Shown here piece by piece: positions 1-6,052 of a stretch of DNA of 13,668 nucleotides. Every line of letters starts with the position of its first letter. The first letter of the stretch is position 1. Under the pieces are notes generated by a model. It was not told the origin of the DNA and searched no databases. It worked only from the letters and a program-made list of their open reading frames with translations. Source of the stretch: SMWD01 sp051008895 (GTDB taxonomy: Bacteria > Pseudomonadota > Gammaproteobacteria > Steroidobacterales > GCA-2729495); assembly GCA_051008895.1 (NCBI GenBank), contig JBPCXI010000178.1:1-13668 (forward strand), given 5' to 3'. The position numbers and the translations under genes are program-made.

Positions 1-573
1 CGAAACCGCCGCCAGCCGCTGCTCCTCGAGTTCGAGATCGCGCTGGAACTGGGCCTGCAGTTCAGCTTCGCGCCGCTGGGCCTCCGCCTCTTCGCGGCGC
101 TTCTGCTCCGCGACTCTGCGCTGCTCTTCCGCCTGGCGCTGCTCTTCGGCCTTGCGCTTCTGCTCCGCGACGCGCTTTTCCTCGGCCACGCGCTGCGCCT
201 CGGCCTTGCGCTCCGCGTCGAGCTTCGCCTGCTCGGCGCGCTCGCGCTCGGCCTGCTGGCGTTCCGCCTCGGCCTCGCGGCGCCGCTGCTGTTCCTGCTC
301 CGCGGCCTGGCGCTGCTGTTCCTGCTCAGCCTGGCGCTGCTGCTCGAGCTCGGCTTGCCGTTGCTGTTCTGCCCGACGTTGCCGCAGCTCTTCCTCCTGC
401 CGCTGCTGCATCGCCCCGCTGTCGATAACCGTGGCTTCGATCACCAGCGGCACGTGCGGCACTTCCGGCGCCGGCAGGCTGATCAGGCGCATCCCGAGCA
501 GCGCCAGCAGCACGACATGACCGACAACGGACGCCGTCAGGCTGAACGAGTAGTCCCGCGTGGCCGTCGTCAT
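1..573 (-). CDS. tolA: TolA, N-terminal part (runs off the left edge)
   Basis: TolA spans the periplasm and links the TolQ-TolR motor in the inner membrane to TolB and Pal at the outer membrane; it serves envelope constriction at division and outer-membrane integrity. The visible 191 codons give a short cytoplasmic start, one membrane segment (about residues 10-33) with the SxxxH pattern of TolA anchors (S15, H19), then VIDSGAMQQ (compare the VDSGA of E. coli TolA), and from about residue 54 a continuous Gln/Glu/Arg/Ala-rich alpha-helical domain II. The C-terminal TolB/Pal-binding domain lies outside the window. The start is ATG at 573-571: in frame, an upstream TAG at 594-592 leaves no earlier start, and the next ATG falls inside the membrane helix. 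No Shine-Dalgarno sequence precedes it; the upstream DNA is a 14-bp tandem repeat. tolR ends 55 bases upstream. Identity is clear from the features and the tolQ-tolR context. Confidence 0.95.
   Translation of the reverse strand, partial: MTTATRDYSFSLTASVVGHVVLLALLGMRLISLPAPEVPHVPLVIEATVIDSGAMQQRQEEELRQRRAEQQRQAELEQQRQAEQEQQRQAAEQEQQRRREAEAERQQAERERAEQAKLDAERKAEAQRVAEEKRVAEQKRKAEEQRQAEEQRRVAEQKRREEAEAQRREAELQAQFQRDLELEEQRLAAVS
98..360 (-). repeat. Internal DNA repeats in the tolA helical-domain codons
   Basis: Within the tolA coiled region, a 16-base block beginning gctgctgttcctgctc (plus strand) occurs at 285-300 and again at 312-327, a period of 27 bases or 9 codons, with a degenerate third copy just after. 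A second block, cgcttctgctccgcgac, occurs at 98-114 and 155-171, a period of 57 bases or 19 codons. Both periods are multiples of three, so changes in copy number would lengthen or shorten the rod without frameshift. This is typical of TolA domain II, which varies in length between species. Confidence 0.6.
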
Positions 574-624
574 CGGACTATGGTCATCGAACTATGGTCA
601 TCGGACTATGGTCAGCGGACGATG
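569..624 (-). repeat. Four tandem copies of a 14-bp unit between tolR and tolA
   Basis: On the plus strand the unit gtcatcggactatg is at 569-582, 583-596, 597-610 and 611-624. Copies 1 and 3 are identical, copy 2 has one change and copy 4 has two. The array fills the whole tolR-tolA spacer except four bases, and the tolA start codon (573-571) lies in copy 1. Read on the coding strand each full copy carries an ATGA. Because 14 leaves remainder 2 on division by 3, the TGA of each ATGA is in frame with the ATG one copy upstream. Confidence 0.95.
570..601 (-). other. Two chained MTIVR minicistrons leading into tolA
   Basis: Coding-strand ATG at 601 opens a frame of five codons (MTIVR) ending in TGA at 586-584. 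That TGA overlaps a second ATG at 587-585, which opens another MTIVR frame ending in TGA at 572-570. The second TGA overlaps the tolA ATG at 573-571. A decayed third member begins with CTG at 615. Whether any of these is translated is unknown; there is no Shine-Dalgarno sequence. They could serve as stepping stones for ribosomes leaving tolR (stop at 631-629), or they may be a passive result of the repeat arithmetic. Confidence 0.4.
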
Positions 625-628
625 GCCG

Positions 629-1072
629 CTAAGAGGCCTGCAGCGTTTCGAAATCGGCCGGGTCCGTCAGGAAACCGACCTTCGCGGCGCCCGCCTGCTG
701 CAACAGCACCATCGCTTCGACGACGCGACCGTAGGACACGCGAAAATCGGCCTTGACCAGTACCGGAATGTCCGGATTTCGCTCGATCACGGTCGTCGCG
801 AGCTGCACGATGCGCGATCCGTCGACCGGGCTATCCTCGTCTGCACCGATATTCAGGTACAGGTTGCCGTCCGCATCAACCGACAGCACCAGCGGCTCGG
901 CCGCGTCGCTCGATTCGATCGGCTCCGCCCCGGCCTTCGGCAGCTCCACCTCGATCCCCTGGGTCAGCAGCGGTGCGGTCACCATGAAAATAATCAGCAA
1001 CACGAGCATCACGTCGATGTACGGCACGACGTTGATCTCGCCCATCAGCTTGCGCTTGCGCACCCCGCTCAT
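629..1072 (-). CDS. tolR: TolR, ExbD/TolR-family proton-channel subunit
   Basis: TolR is the single-pass inner-membrane partner of TolQ; the TolQ-TolR complex uses the proton motive force to energise TolA. The 147-residue protein has the family layout: a short basic cytoplasmic N-terminus, one membrane helix (about residues 15-37) carrying the essential aspartate (D20, in VVPYIDVML), then the periplasmic domain starting at the conserved LPKA segment and ending in a typical TolR-like fold. Start is ATG at 1072-1070, overlapping the tolQ stop as ATGA; a GAGG lies about 10 bases upstream inside tolQ. An upstream extension of the open frame is excluded because it would lie entirely within tolQ. 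The overlap implies translational coupling of the two motor subunits. Length and motifs are normal, with nothing odd in the gene itself. Confidence 0.97.
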   Translation of the reverse strand: MSGVRKRKLMGEINVVPYIDVMLVLLIIFMVTAPLLTQGIEVELPKAGAEPIESSDAAEPLVLSVDADGNLYLNIGADEDSPVDGSRIVQLATTVIERNPDIPVLVKADFRVSYGRVVEAMVLLQQAGAAKVGFLTDPADFETLQAS

Positions 1073-1770
1073 GCCGGCATCGCCTCGGCGGAGGCCTTCG
1101 GATGCGCGTGCCGCTGCAGTATCGTCGAGAATTCCTCGGCGAACGTGTCGTAGCGCACTTCCAGTCGACCTACCTTGTCGGCGTAACGGTTGTACGCAAT
1201 CACCGCGGGTATCGCCGCGAACAAACCCATCGCGGTGGCGATCAACGCCTCGGCGATACCCGGCGCGACCATTGCGAGCGTCGCCGACTGCACATTGCCG
1301 AGCGCGGTGAACGAATTCATGATGCCCCACACCGTGCCAAACAGGCCGACGTATGGGCTCGTCGAACCGATCGTCGCGAGCGTCGCGAGATTCTGTTCGA
1401 GCCGGTCCATCTCGCGCATCTGCGCAACGCGCATCGCCCGCTGTGCCCCCTCGACGATCTGGCCCGCGCTCAGCCCGGACTGCTCGGTCAGGCGTCGGAA
1501 AGCACGGAAACCGGCCTCGAAAACGCCGGCCATATCAGACGGCGCGGCGCCGGATTTCGTGATCTCGCGATAAATGGCGGTGAGATCGCCGCCCGACCAG
1601 AAACTGGACTCGAACGAGTCCGACCCGGCGACCGCTCTTTTCAGCACCTTGCGCTTGCGCAAGATAATCGCCCAGGACACCACCGATGCGGCGAGCAGCA
1701 GCAGCATGACCAGCTGCACGACGAAACTCGCCGACATTACCAGTTGGAAAATTGACAGATCTCCGGACAT
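1069..1770 (-). CDS. tolQ: TolQ, MotA/TolQ/ExbB-family proton-channel subunit
   Basis: TolQ forms the multi-subunit inner-membrane stator that houses TolR and couples proton flow to TolA movement. The 233-residue sequence shows the usual topology: a first membrane helix at about 13-37, a large cytoplasmic loop, and two helices near the C-terminal half (about 130-152, containing STSPYVGLFGTVWGIMNSF, and about 170-194, containing ALIATAMGLFAAIPAV), both highly conserved in the family. The start is ATG at 1770 preceded by a strong Shine-Dalgarno sequence GGAGGA with a 10-base spacing, the best ribosome site in the cluster. ybgC ends 63 bases upstream; tolR starts within the stop codon. ExbB is the main alternative, but ybgC upstream and tolR-tolA downstream settle the assignment. 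Confidence 0.97.
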   Translation of the reverse strand: MSGDLSIFQLVMSASFVVQLVMLLLLAASVVSWAIILRKRKVLKRAVAGSDSFESSFWSGGDLTAIYREITKSGAAPSDMAGVFEAGFRAFRRLTEQSGLSAGQIVEGAQRAMRVAQMREMDRLEQNLATLATIGSTSPYVGLFGTVWGIMNSFTALGNVQSATLAMVAPGIAEALIATAMGLFAAIPAVIAYNRYADKVGRLEVRYDTFAEEFSTILQRHAHPKASAEAMPA

Positions 1771-1833
1771 CGCTTGTTGATCCTCCGTGATTAACTCGTG
1801 TGCTCAACCCTAAGACAAATATCTCGGGGGCAA

Positions 1834-2259
1834 TTAACTCGTTGGCGCGGGGCGGGTGAGCCGCGCCATCAGGTCGGACGGAATGCGTTGCGGGCGGAAC
1901 GAGTCCAGGTTCACGCACGCTGCCCGACACCGGGCACTGCACAGCAGTTCCCCGTCACGGCGCCGCACCGCCTGCTCGATCTCGAACCGCACGCGCGTAC
2001 AGCCGACCATGCGCGTACGCACGCTCAATTCGTCGTTGAAGCGCGCCGGACGCACGAACTTCGCCTCGCTTTCCGTTAACGTGAAGCCGATCCGGAGCGT
2101 TTCCATCAGCTCGTCCTGCTCCACGCCGAGCGCACGCAAATACTCCGTGCGTCCGCGCTCCATGAACTTCAGATAGTTGGCGAAATAGACCACGCCTTGC
2201 GCATCGGTGTCCTCGAAATAGACCCTCATTGGCATGGAATGCCAAGAATTTTCAGCCAC
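1834..2259 (-). CDS. ybgC: YbgC, tol-pal-associated acyl-CoA thioesterase
   Basis: YbgC is a small cytoplasmic hotdog-fold thioesterase acting on acyl-CoA or acyl-ACP; it is the first gene of the tol-pal cluster in many Gammaproteobacteria and has been linked to phospholipid metabolism. The 141-residue protein carries the family signature near its N-terminus, YFEDTDAQGVVYFANY, with the presumed catalytic aspartate D19, followed by the ERGRTEYLR helix. The start is taken as GTG at 2259 because an AGGCGGA ribosome site sits about seven bases upstream and the length before the signature matches E. coli YbgC. An in-frame ATG at 2235 would remove eight residues and has no ribosome site. ruvB ends 141 bases upstream and tolQ follows 63 bases downstream. 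Confidence 0.93.
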   Translation of the reverse strand: MAENSWHSMPMRVYFEDTDAQGVVYFANYLKFMERGRTEYLRALGVEQDELMETLRIGFTLTESEAKFVRPARFNDELSVRTRMVGCTRVRFEIEQAVRRRDGELLCSARCRAACVNLDSFRPQRIPSDLMARLTRPAPTS

Positions 2260-2336
2260 TTAGATATCCGCCTGTCAGCGACGGCCCGCTTCGCGGTCCG
2301 CCTTGCGCGCAGGCTGCGCAACAACAACGGAGACTG

Positions 2337-2364
2337 TATATATCAGAGGCGAACGAAATGACAG
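2337..2364 (-). promoter_or_regulatory. Candidate sigma-70 promoter for ybgC-tolQRA
   Basis: In the ruvB-ybgC spacer the coding strand reads CTGTCA (2364-2359), 16 bases, then TATATA (2342-2337), about 80 bases before the ybgC start. The match to consensus is moderate. The spacer is the only gap above 100 bases in the ruv-tol cluster and E. coli is known to have a promoter at the equivalent place. Short hairpins flank it: AGCCC-GAAA-GGGCT at 2363-2376 (plus strand) and ttgcgc/gcgcaa at 2303-2321. Transcript data would be needed to confirm it. Confidence 0.4.
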
Positions 2365-2400
2365 CCCGAAAGGGCTTGATGTTGGCCGATGACTGTGACC

Positions 2401-3453
2401 TCAGCCCTCGTCCTCACCGTTATCAAAAAGCGGAATCGTCCCGTCGGTCGGACGAGCCGGTGCATCGAGGCCAAAATGCAGATACGCCCGCCGCGTTGCG
2501 ACACGCCCGCGCTGCGTGCGCATCAGGAATCCCTGCTGGATCAGGAACGGCTCGAGCACATCCTCGATCGTGCCCCGCTCCTCGCCGATCGCGGCTGCCA
2601 GCGACTCGATGCCGACCGGTCCGCCATCGAAGCTGTCGATGATCGCCAGCAGAAGCTTGCGGTCCATGAAATCGAAACCGTTGCCGTCGACATCGAGCAT
2701 GTCCATCGCCGCCGTCGCCGCGGCCGCGTCGATACGGCCGTCGCCTTCGACCTCAGCGAAATCACGCACGCGCCGCAACAGCCGGTTCGCAATGCGCGGC
2801 GTGCCGCGTGCGCGCGACGCGATCTGCGTCGCCCCGGCTTCGTCGATCGGAATACCGATGATGTCGGCCGAACGCTCGACGATGTCGCGCAGCTCATCGG
2901 CTGAATAGAATTCGAGCCGCTGCACGATGCCGAAGCGGTCGCGCAACGGCGAGGTCAGCAGGCCGGCACGCGTCGTTGCGCCGACCAGCGTGAACGGCGG
3001 CACGTCCAGCTTGATCGAACGCGCTGCCGGCCCCTCGCCGATCATGATGTCGAGCTGGAAATCCTCCATTGCCGGGTACAGCACTTCTTCGACGACCGGG
3101 CTCAGCCGATGGATCTCGTCGACGAATAGCACGTCACGCGGCTCCAGGTTCGTCAGCATCGCGGCGAGGTCGCCGGGCCGCTCGAGCACCGGGCCGGACG
3201 TGTGGCGCATGTTGACGCCCATCTCGTTCGCGATGATATGCGCGAGCGTCGTCTTGCCGAGCCCGGGCGGGCCGAAGATCAGCACGTGGTCCAGCGCGTC
3301 GCCGCGCTGTGCGGCCGCAGCAATAAAGATGCGCATCTGCCGCTTGACCGCTTCCTGCCCGACGTAGTCGTTGAGTCGCTGCGGCCGGATCGCAACCTCG
3401 ACCGCCGCATCCTCTTCGCTCAGGTCCCCGGCGATGACGCGGTCCCCGGTCAA
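2401..3453 (-). CDS. ruvB: RuvB, Holliday-junction branch-migration ATPase
   Basis: RuvB is the hexameric AAA+ motor that pumps DNA through the RuvA-bound Holliday junction during recombination repair. The 350-residue protein has Walker A GPPGLGKT (61-68), Walker B with VDEIH (111-115), sensor 1 GATTRAG (158-164), the LRDRFG arginine-finger segment (170-175), sensor 2 RGTPRIANRLLRR (216-228) and the C-terminal winged-helix DNA-binding domain with GEERGTIEDVLEP. The start is TTG at 3453-3451: no ATG exists before the conserved AAA+ core, a GGGGA ribosome site lies seven bases upstream, and DRVIAG aligns with DRLISAG of E. coli RuvB. The TTG overlaps the TGA of a 12-codon minicistron that begins on the ruvA stop. 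Length and motifs are normal. Confidence 0.98.
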   Translation of the reverse strand: MTGDRVIAGDLSEEDAAVEVAIRPQRLNDYVGQEAVKRQMRIFIAAAAQRGDALDHVLIFGPPGLGKTTLAHIIANEMGVNMRHTSGPVLERPGDLAAMLTNLEPRDVLFVDEIHRLSPVVEEVLYPAMEDFQLDIMIGEGPAARSIKLDVPPFTLVGATTRAGLLTSPLRDRFGIVQRLEFYSADELRDIVERSADIIGIPIDEAGATQIASRARGTPRIANRLLRRVRDFAEVEGDGRIDAAAATAAMDMLDVDGNGFDFMDRKLLLAIIDSFDGGPVGIESLAAAIGEERGTIEDVLEPFLIQQGFLMRTQRGRVATRRAYLHFGLDAPARPTDGTIPLFDNGEDEG

Positions 3454-3488
3454 CGATAAATCCCCATGATCTTCGCCCGCCGGTTCAT
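3450..3488 (-). other. 12-codon minicistron bridging ruvA and ruvB
   Basis: ATG at 3488-3486 overlaps the ruvA stop TGA (3487-3485) as ATGA. It opens a frame of 12 codons (MNRRAKIMGIYR) that ends in TGA at 3452-3450, overlapping the TTG start of ruvB (3453-3451) as TTGA. The ruvB ribosome site GGGGA lies inside it. It may carry ribosomes from ruvA to ruvB, or it may be a chance frame in a 31-base spacer. I do not propose a function for the peptide. Confidence 0.35.
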
Positions 3489-4078
3489 GGCGCCGCGGCC
3501 CGCAGCACCGAGCGCAGGATCTCTTCGGTGTTCTTGCCGTCGGTGTCGACGCGGTCGAGCATCTTTTGCACCTCGGCGGGCTTGTAGCCCAGCGTCACCA
3601 GAGCATTGACCGCGTCCACGCGCGACGACGACGGCTCGCTACCGCCGGCAGCGGCGATGTTCGTCGCCGCCGAAGACGCGTCGATGCGGTCGCGCATATC
3701 CAGGATCAGCCGCTCCGCCGTCTTGCGGCCGATGCCCGGCAGGCGCACGAGCGCAGCCTTGTCTTCGGTCTGCACGCACTGCACGAATCCTTCCACGCTG
3801 ATACCCGACAATATCGTCAGTGCGAGTTTCGCGCCGACGCCGCTGACCTTGATCAGGTTCCGAAACAGCCGCCGCTCTTCCTCGGTATGAAAGCCGAACA
3901 GCGTCTGCTGGTCCTCGCGCACGACGACGTGCGTGCGCAGCAGAACTTCAGTGCCGACCTCGGGCATGCGGAAAATCGTCGACATCGGCGCTTCGATCTC
4001 GTAGCCGATGCCATTGACGTCGACGACGAGCCACGGCGGCTCCTTCTGCGCCAGACGACCGCGGACGAAACCGATCAT
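3485..4078 (-). CDS. ruvA: RuvA, Holliday-junction DNA-binding subunit
   Basis: RuvA tetramers clamp the four-way junction in a flat open form and position the RuvB motors. The 197-residue protein shows the three expected domains: an N-terminal OB fold starting MIGFVRGRL with the NGIGYEI segment, a central helix-hairpin-helix domain with ISGVG-like KVSGVGAKLAL (around 78-88) and LPGIGRKTAERLILDMRD (second hairpin, around 114-130), and after a Ser/Ala-rich linker a C-terminal UBA-like domain III (DAVNALVTLGY onward) that contacts RuvB. Start is ATG at 4078, the only start matching the family N-terminus. It lacks a recognisable Shine-Dalgarno sequence; instead the DNA upstream holds an 8-bp duplication with ATGA overlaps. 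ruvC ends 26 bases upstream. Confidence 0.97.
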   Translation of the reverse strand: MIGFVRGRLAQKEPPWLVVDVNGIGYEIEAPMSTIFRMPEVGTEVLLRTHVVVREDQQTLFGFHTEEERRLFRNLIKVSGVGAKLALTILSGISVEGFVQCVQTEDKAALVRLPGIGRKTAERLILDMRDRIDASSAATNIAAAGGSEPSSSRVDAVNALVTLGYKPAEVQKMLDRVDTDGKNTEEILRSVLRAAAP

Positions 4079-4097
4079 TGACGGCTCATTGGCTCAT
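4075..4097 (-). other. Two chained minicistrons (MSQ, MSRQ) leading into ruvA
   Basis: ATG at 4097 opens MSQ and ends in TGA at 4088-4086, overlapping a second ATG at 4089-4087. The second frame, MSRQ, ends in TGA at 4077-4075, overlapping the ruvA ATG at 4078-4076. The first ATG is seven bases after the ruvC stop. No Shine-Dalgarno sequence is visible before ruvA, so coupling to ruvC translation is plausible. The peptides themselves are too short to suggest any function, and chance cannot be excluded. Confidence 0.35.
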
Positions 4098-4098
4098 T
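4083..4098 (-). repeat. 8-bp direct duplication upstream of ruvA
   Basis: The plus-strand octamer ggctcatt occurs twice without a gap, at 4083-4090 and 4091-4098, between the ruvC stop (4107-4105) and the ruvA start (4078). On the coding strand this gives AATGAGCC twice. Each copy carries an ATGA, and the 8-base period puts the second TGA in frame with the first ATG. Confidence 0.85.
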
Positions 4099-4104
4099 GC
4101 AGCG

Positions 4105-4656
4105 TCAACCGGCAACCCGGCGCCAGCGCCGCCTGCCGGCGCCGGCGCGGCGCTTGGTTACCGTCTGCAGTGCATCGCCGATACGAGAGCTGTGCGCGTG
4201 GCAGATCGCCGCGGCAAGCGCGTCCGACTCATCCGACGACAGCATCTCGCGCAAGGACAGGATCGCCTTGACCATGTGCTGGACCTGGCGCTTGTCCGCG
4301 CCGCCCTTGCCGACGACGGCCTGCTTGATTTCGCGAGCCGCGTATTCGAACAACGCGGTATCCGCGCTGAACGTGCCGCAGATCGCGGCCGCACGCGCCT
4401 GACCGAGCTTCAGCGCGCTGTCGGCATTGCGGTGCATGAATACCTGCTCGACTGCAACTTCGCGCGGCTCGAACTCAGCCACGAGCTCACCGACGCGCGA
4501 GTAGATATTGTTGAGCCGGCCGGCGAAGCTGCCGGAGCCGACGCGAATGCAACCGCTCGCAATGTAGCGCGTCCGCGCGCCATCCGACTCGATGATGCCG
4601 TACCCGGTGACCCGGGAGCCGGGATCGATGCCGAGTATGCGTTTCGTCTCGCTCAC
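4105..4656 (-). CDS. ruvC: RuvC, Holliday-junction resolvase
   Basis: RuvC is the dimeric metal-dependent endonuclease that cuts Holliday junctions held by RuvAB. The 183-residue protein has the RNase H-like fold signature GIDPGSRVTGYG (9-20) and the four acidic catalytic residues in family positions: D11, E70 (VAVEQVF), D142 and D145 (SSDESDAL). NADSALKLGQARA (78-90) and QVQHMVK are further family blocks. The C-terminal tail is short and Arg-rich, as is common. The start is GTG at 4656, giving an N-terminus about four residues longer than E. coli RuvC; it is two bases after the yebC TAG stop, so translation is probably coupled to yebC. No good independent ribosome site is seen. ruvA follows after 26 bases. 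Confidence 0.97.
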   Translation of the reverse strand: MSETKRILGIDPGSRVTGYGIIESDGARTRYIASGCIRVGSGSFAGRLNNIYSRVGELVAEFEPREVAVEQVFMHRNADSALKLGQARAAAICGTFSADTALFEYAAREIKQAVVGKGGADKRQVQHMVKAILSLREMLSSDESDALAAAICHAHSSRIGDALQTVTKRRAGAGRRRWRRVAG

Positions 4657-4658
4657 AG

Positions 4659-5402
4659 CTACAGCGTCGCGAGGATCTCATCGGGGATGTCGGCGTTCGA
4701 GTAGACCTGCTGCACGTCGTCGAGATCCTCGAGCATCTCGAGCATCTTCATCATGCTCGTCGCCTCTTTCTCACCGAGGGTCGCCGACACGGACGCGCGC
4801 ATCGTGATCTCGGCGAGCTCGGACTCGACGCCGTTGCCGTCGAGGGCATGCTTGACCTTCTCGAAGTCCGCCGGAGCGGTCAGCACGTCGAGCGAGCCGT
4901 CTTCGTTGACGACGACGTCCTCGGCGCCGGCCTCGATTGAGGTATCCATGATCGCATCCTCGTCGACGCCGGCGGGATAACTGACCAGGCCGACCTTGTT
5001 GAACAGGTATGCGACTGAACCGTCCGCACCGAGATTGCCGCCGAACTTCGTGAACGCATGCCGGACGTCCGCGACCGTCCGGTTACGGTTGTCCGTCAGG
5101 CAATCGACCATAACCGCAACGCCGCCGGGCCCGTATCCCTCGTAGAGGATTTCCTCGTAATCGTCGCCCTCGGTCTGTCCCGAACCGCGCTTGACCGCGC
5201 GCGCGATATTGTCCTTGGGCATGCTCTGCCCCTTGGCCTTGTCGATCGCCAGTCGCAGGCGCGGATTCGCGTCGGGGTCGCCGCCGCCCGCGCGCGCCGC
5301 TACCGTGATCTCACGAATCAGTTTCGTAAACAGCTTGCCGCGTTTCTTATCCTGAGCGCCCTTGCGGTGCTGGATATTGGCCCACTTGCTATGACCTGCC
5401 AT
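4659..5402 (-). CDS. yebC: YebC/PmpR family protein
   Basis: YebC-family proteins are conserved cytoplasmic proteins of about 240-250 residues. Members were first described as DNA-binding regulators (PmpR in Pseudomonas), and more recent work ties the family to relieving ribosome stalling at proline stretches. This 247-residue protein matches the family across its length, starting MAGHSKWANIQHRKGAQDKKR, followed by RLAIDKAKGQSMPKDNI (50-66) and EGYGPGGVAVMVDCLTDN near 90-105, all strongly conserved. ATG at 5402 gives the canonical N-terminus; a weak GGACGGAC precedes it. It heads the ruvCAB cluster, a very common association, which is the reason for its older link to recombination. Which of the two roles it plays here cannot be read from sequence. 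Confidence 0.95.
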   Translation of the reverse strand: MAGHSKWANIQHRKGAQDKKRGKLFTKLIREITVAARAGGGDPDANPRLRLAIDKAKGQSMPKDNIARAVKRGSGQTEGDDYEEILYEGYGPGGVAVMVDCLTDNRNRTVADVRHAFTKFGGNLGADGSVAYLFNKVGLVSYPAGVDEDAIMDTSIEAGAEDVVVNEDGSLDVLTAPADFEKVKHALDGNGVESELAEITMRASVSATLGEKEATSMMKMLEMLEDLDDVQQVYSNADIPDEILATL

Positions 5403-5443
5403 GTCGTCCGTCCGCCGTTCGGCTCCGCCCTCCCGCTGATCCT

Positions 5444-5472
5444 ATGATAAACCTGGCGCGCCCGACTCAGAA
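5444..5472 (-). promoter_or_regulatory. Weak candidate promoter for yebC-ruvCAB
   Basis: The coding strand has TTCTGA (5472-5467), a 17-base spacer and TATCAT (5449-5444), about 40 bases before the yebC start. The -10 matches five of six consensus bases, the -35 only three. It overlaps the stop codon of the YfaZ-like gene. The 64-base gap could equally be crossed by transcription from that gene. Confidence 0.3.
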
Positions 5473-6024
5473 TCTGAGCGTCAGGCCAATGTGCATGCCG
5501 GTGTCGTAGTACGCATCGGGCGCGTTGTCGTATTCGCCTTTGACGTAGCGCGCACCGATGTAGATGTCGGCTTGTCGCACCACGTTGTATGCGGCTCTCA
5601 CCGTGAAATCCTGGTACTTGTCGGCGTCGCCGATACTCAGGACGCTCGGCGCAAAATAGACTGCGGCGCCGAACGTCAGCCGGTTGATGCGCGGCGGCGT
5701 ATAGAACAGAAACCCGCCGACCGGCACCGAGAAACCGTCCTGCTTCGACAGATCGCCGTTGTGCCAGACGATGCGGCCGCCCAGCCCGGCGACAAGGTCT
5801 TTGGAACCGCCCGACGCGACGTCAGACAGATTCAGCCCGACATGCAGGACGTTGCCGGTGTCGGTGTTATGCAGCCACCCGCCGTCGAGCTCGAGCTCGT
5901 TGCTCTCGAATTCGTGGAGGTATACGACCCGTAACGCATCGCTGTTGAAGCCGAGGTCGACCTCGTCCGCCATCAGCGGCAGGCAAAAGAAAGCCACTCC
6001 CAGCGCGGGAAGAATCCGAATCAT
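5467..6024 (-). CDS. YfaZ-like outer membrane protein
   Basis: The 185-residue product begins with a classical signal peptide (MIR, a hydrophobic stretch to residue 17, cleavage likely after A19 in PLMA-DE). The rest alternates short beta-strand-like segments and ends in the aromatic residue F (LTLRF), the usual C-terminal signal of outer-membrane beta-barrels. Overall pattern and length resemble the YfaZ family (E. coli YfaZ is about 180 residues), whose substrate is not established. I chose ATG at 6024 rather than an in-frame ATG at 6057: GAGGAG lies seven bases before 6024, the longer form would place that site inside the gene and would spoil the signal peptide, and the promoter -10 element overlaps 6057. 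It sits alone between the suc and ruv operons, with its own promoter. The family call is by recognition, not search. Confidence 0.75.
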   Translation of the reverse strand: MIRILPALGVAFFCLPLMADEVDLGFNSDALRVVYLHEFESNELELDGGWLHNTDTGNVLHVGLNLSDVASGGSKDLVAGLGGRIVWHNGDLSKQDGFSVPVGGFLFYTPPRINRLTFGAAVYFAPSVLSIGDADKYQDFTVRAAYNVVRQADIYIGARYVKGEYDNAPDAYYDTGMHIGLTLRF

Positions 6025-6052
6025 GCTTGCGCTCCTCAACAACAACGCGGAT

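Noticed and set aside
2334..2349. LexA (SOS) box resemblance, CTGTATATATCAG, near ruvB
   Set aside because: The left half matches CTGTATATAT, but the right-hand CAG is at the wrong distance (CTG-N7-CAG rather than N10), and the site is downstream of ruvB, not in front of ruvA or yebC.
2363..2376. AGCCC-GAAA-GGGCT hairpin as a ruvB terminator
   Set aside because: No T-run follows on either strand.
5466..5478. CTCAG-AAT-CTGAG hairpin at the end of the YfaZ-like gene as a terminator
   Set aside because: The stem is five base pairs with a three-base loop, includes the stop codon and has no T-run.
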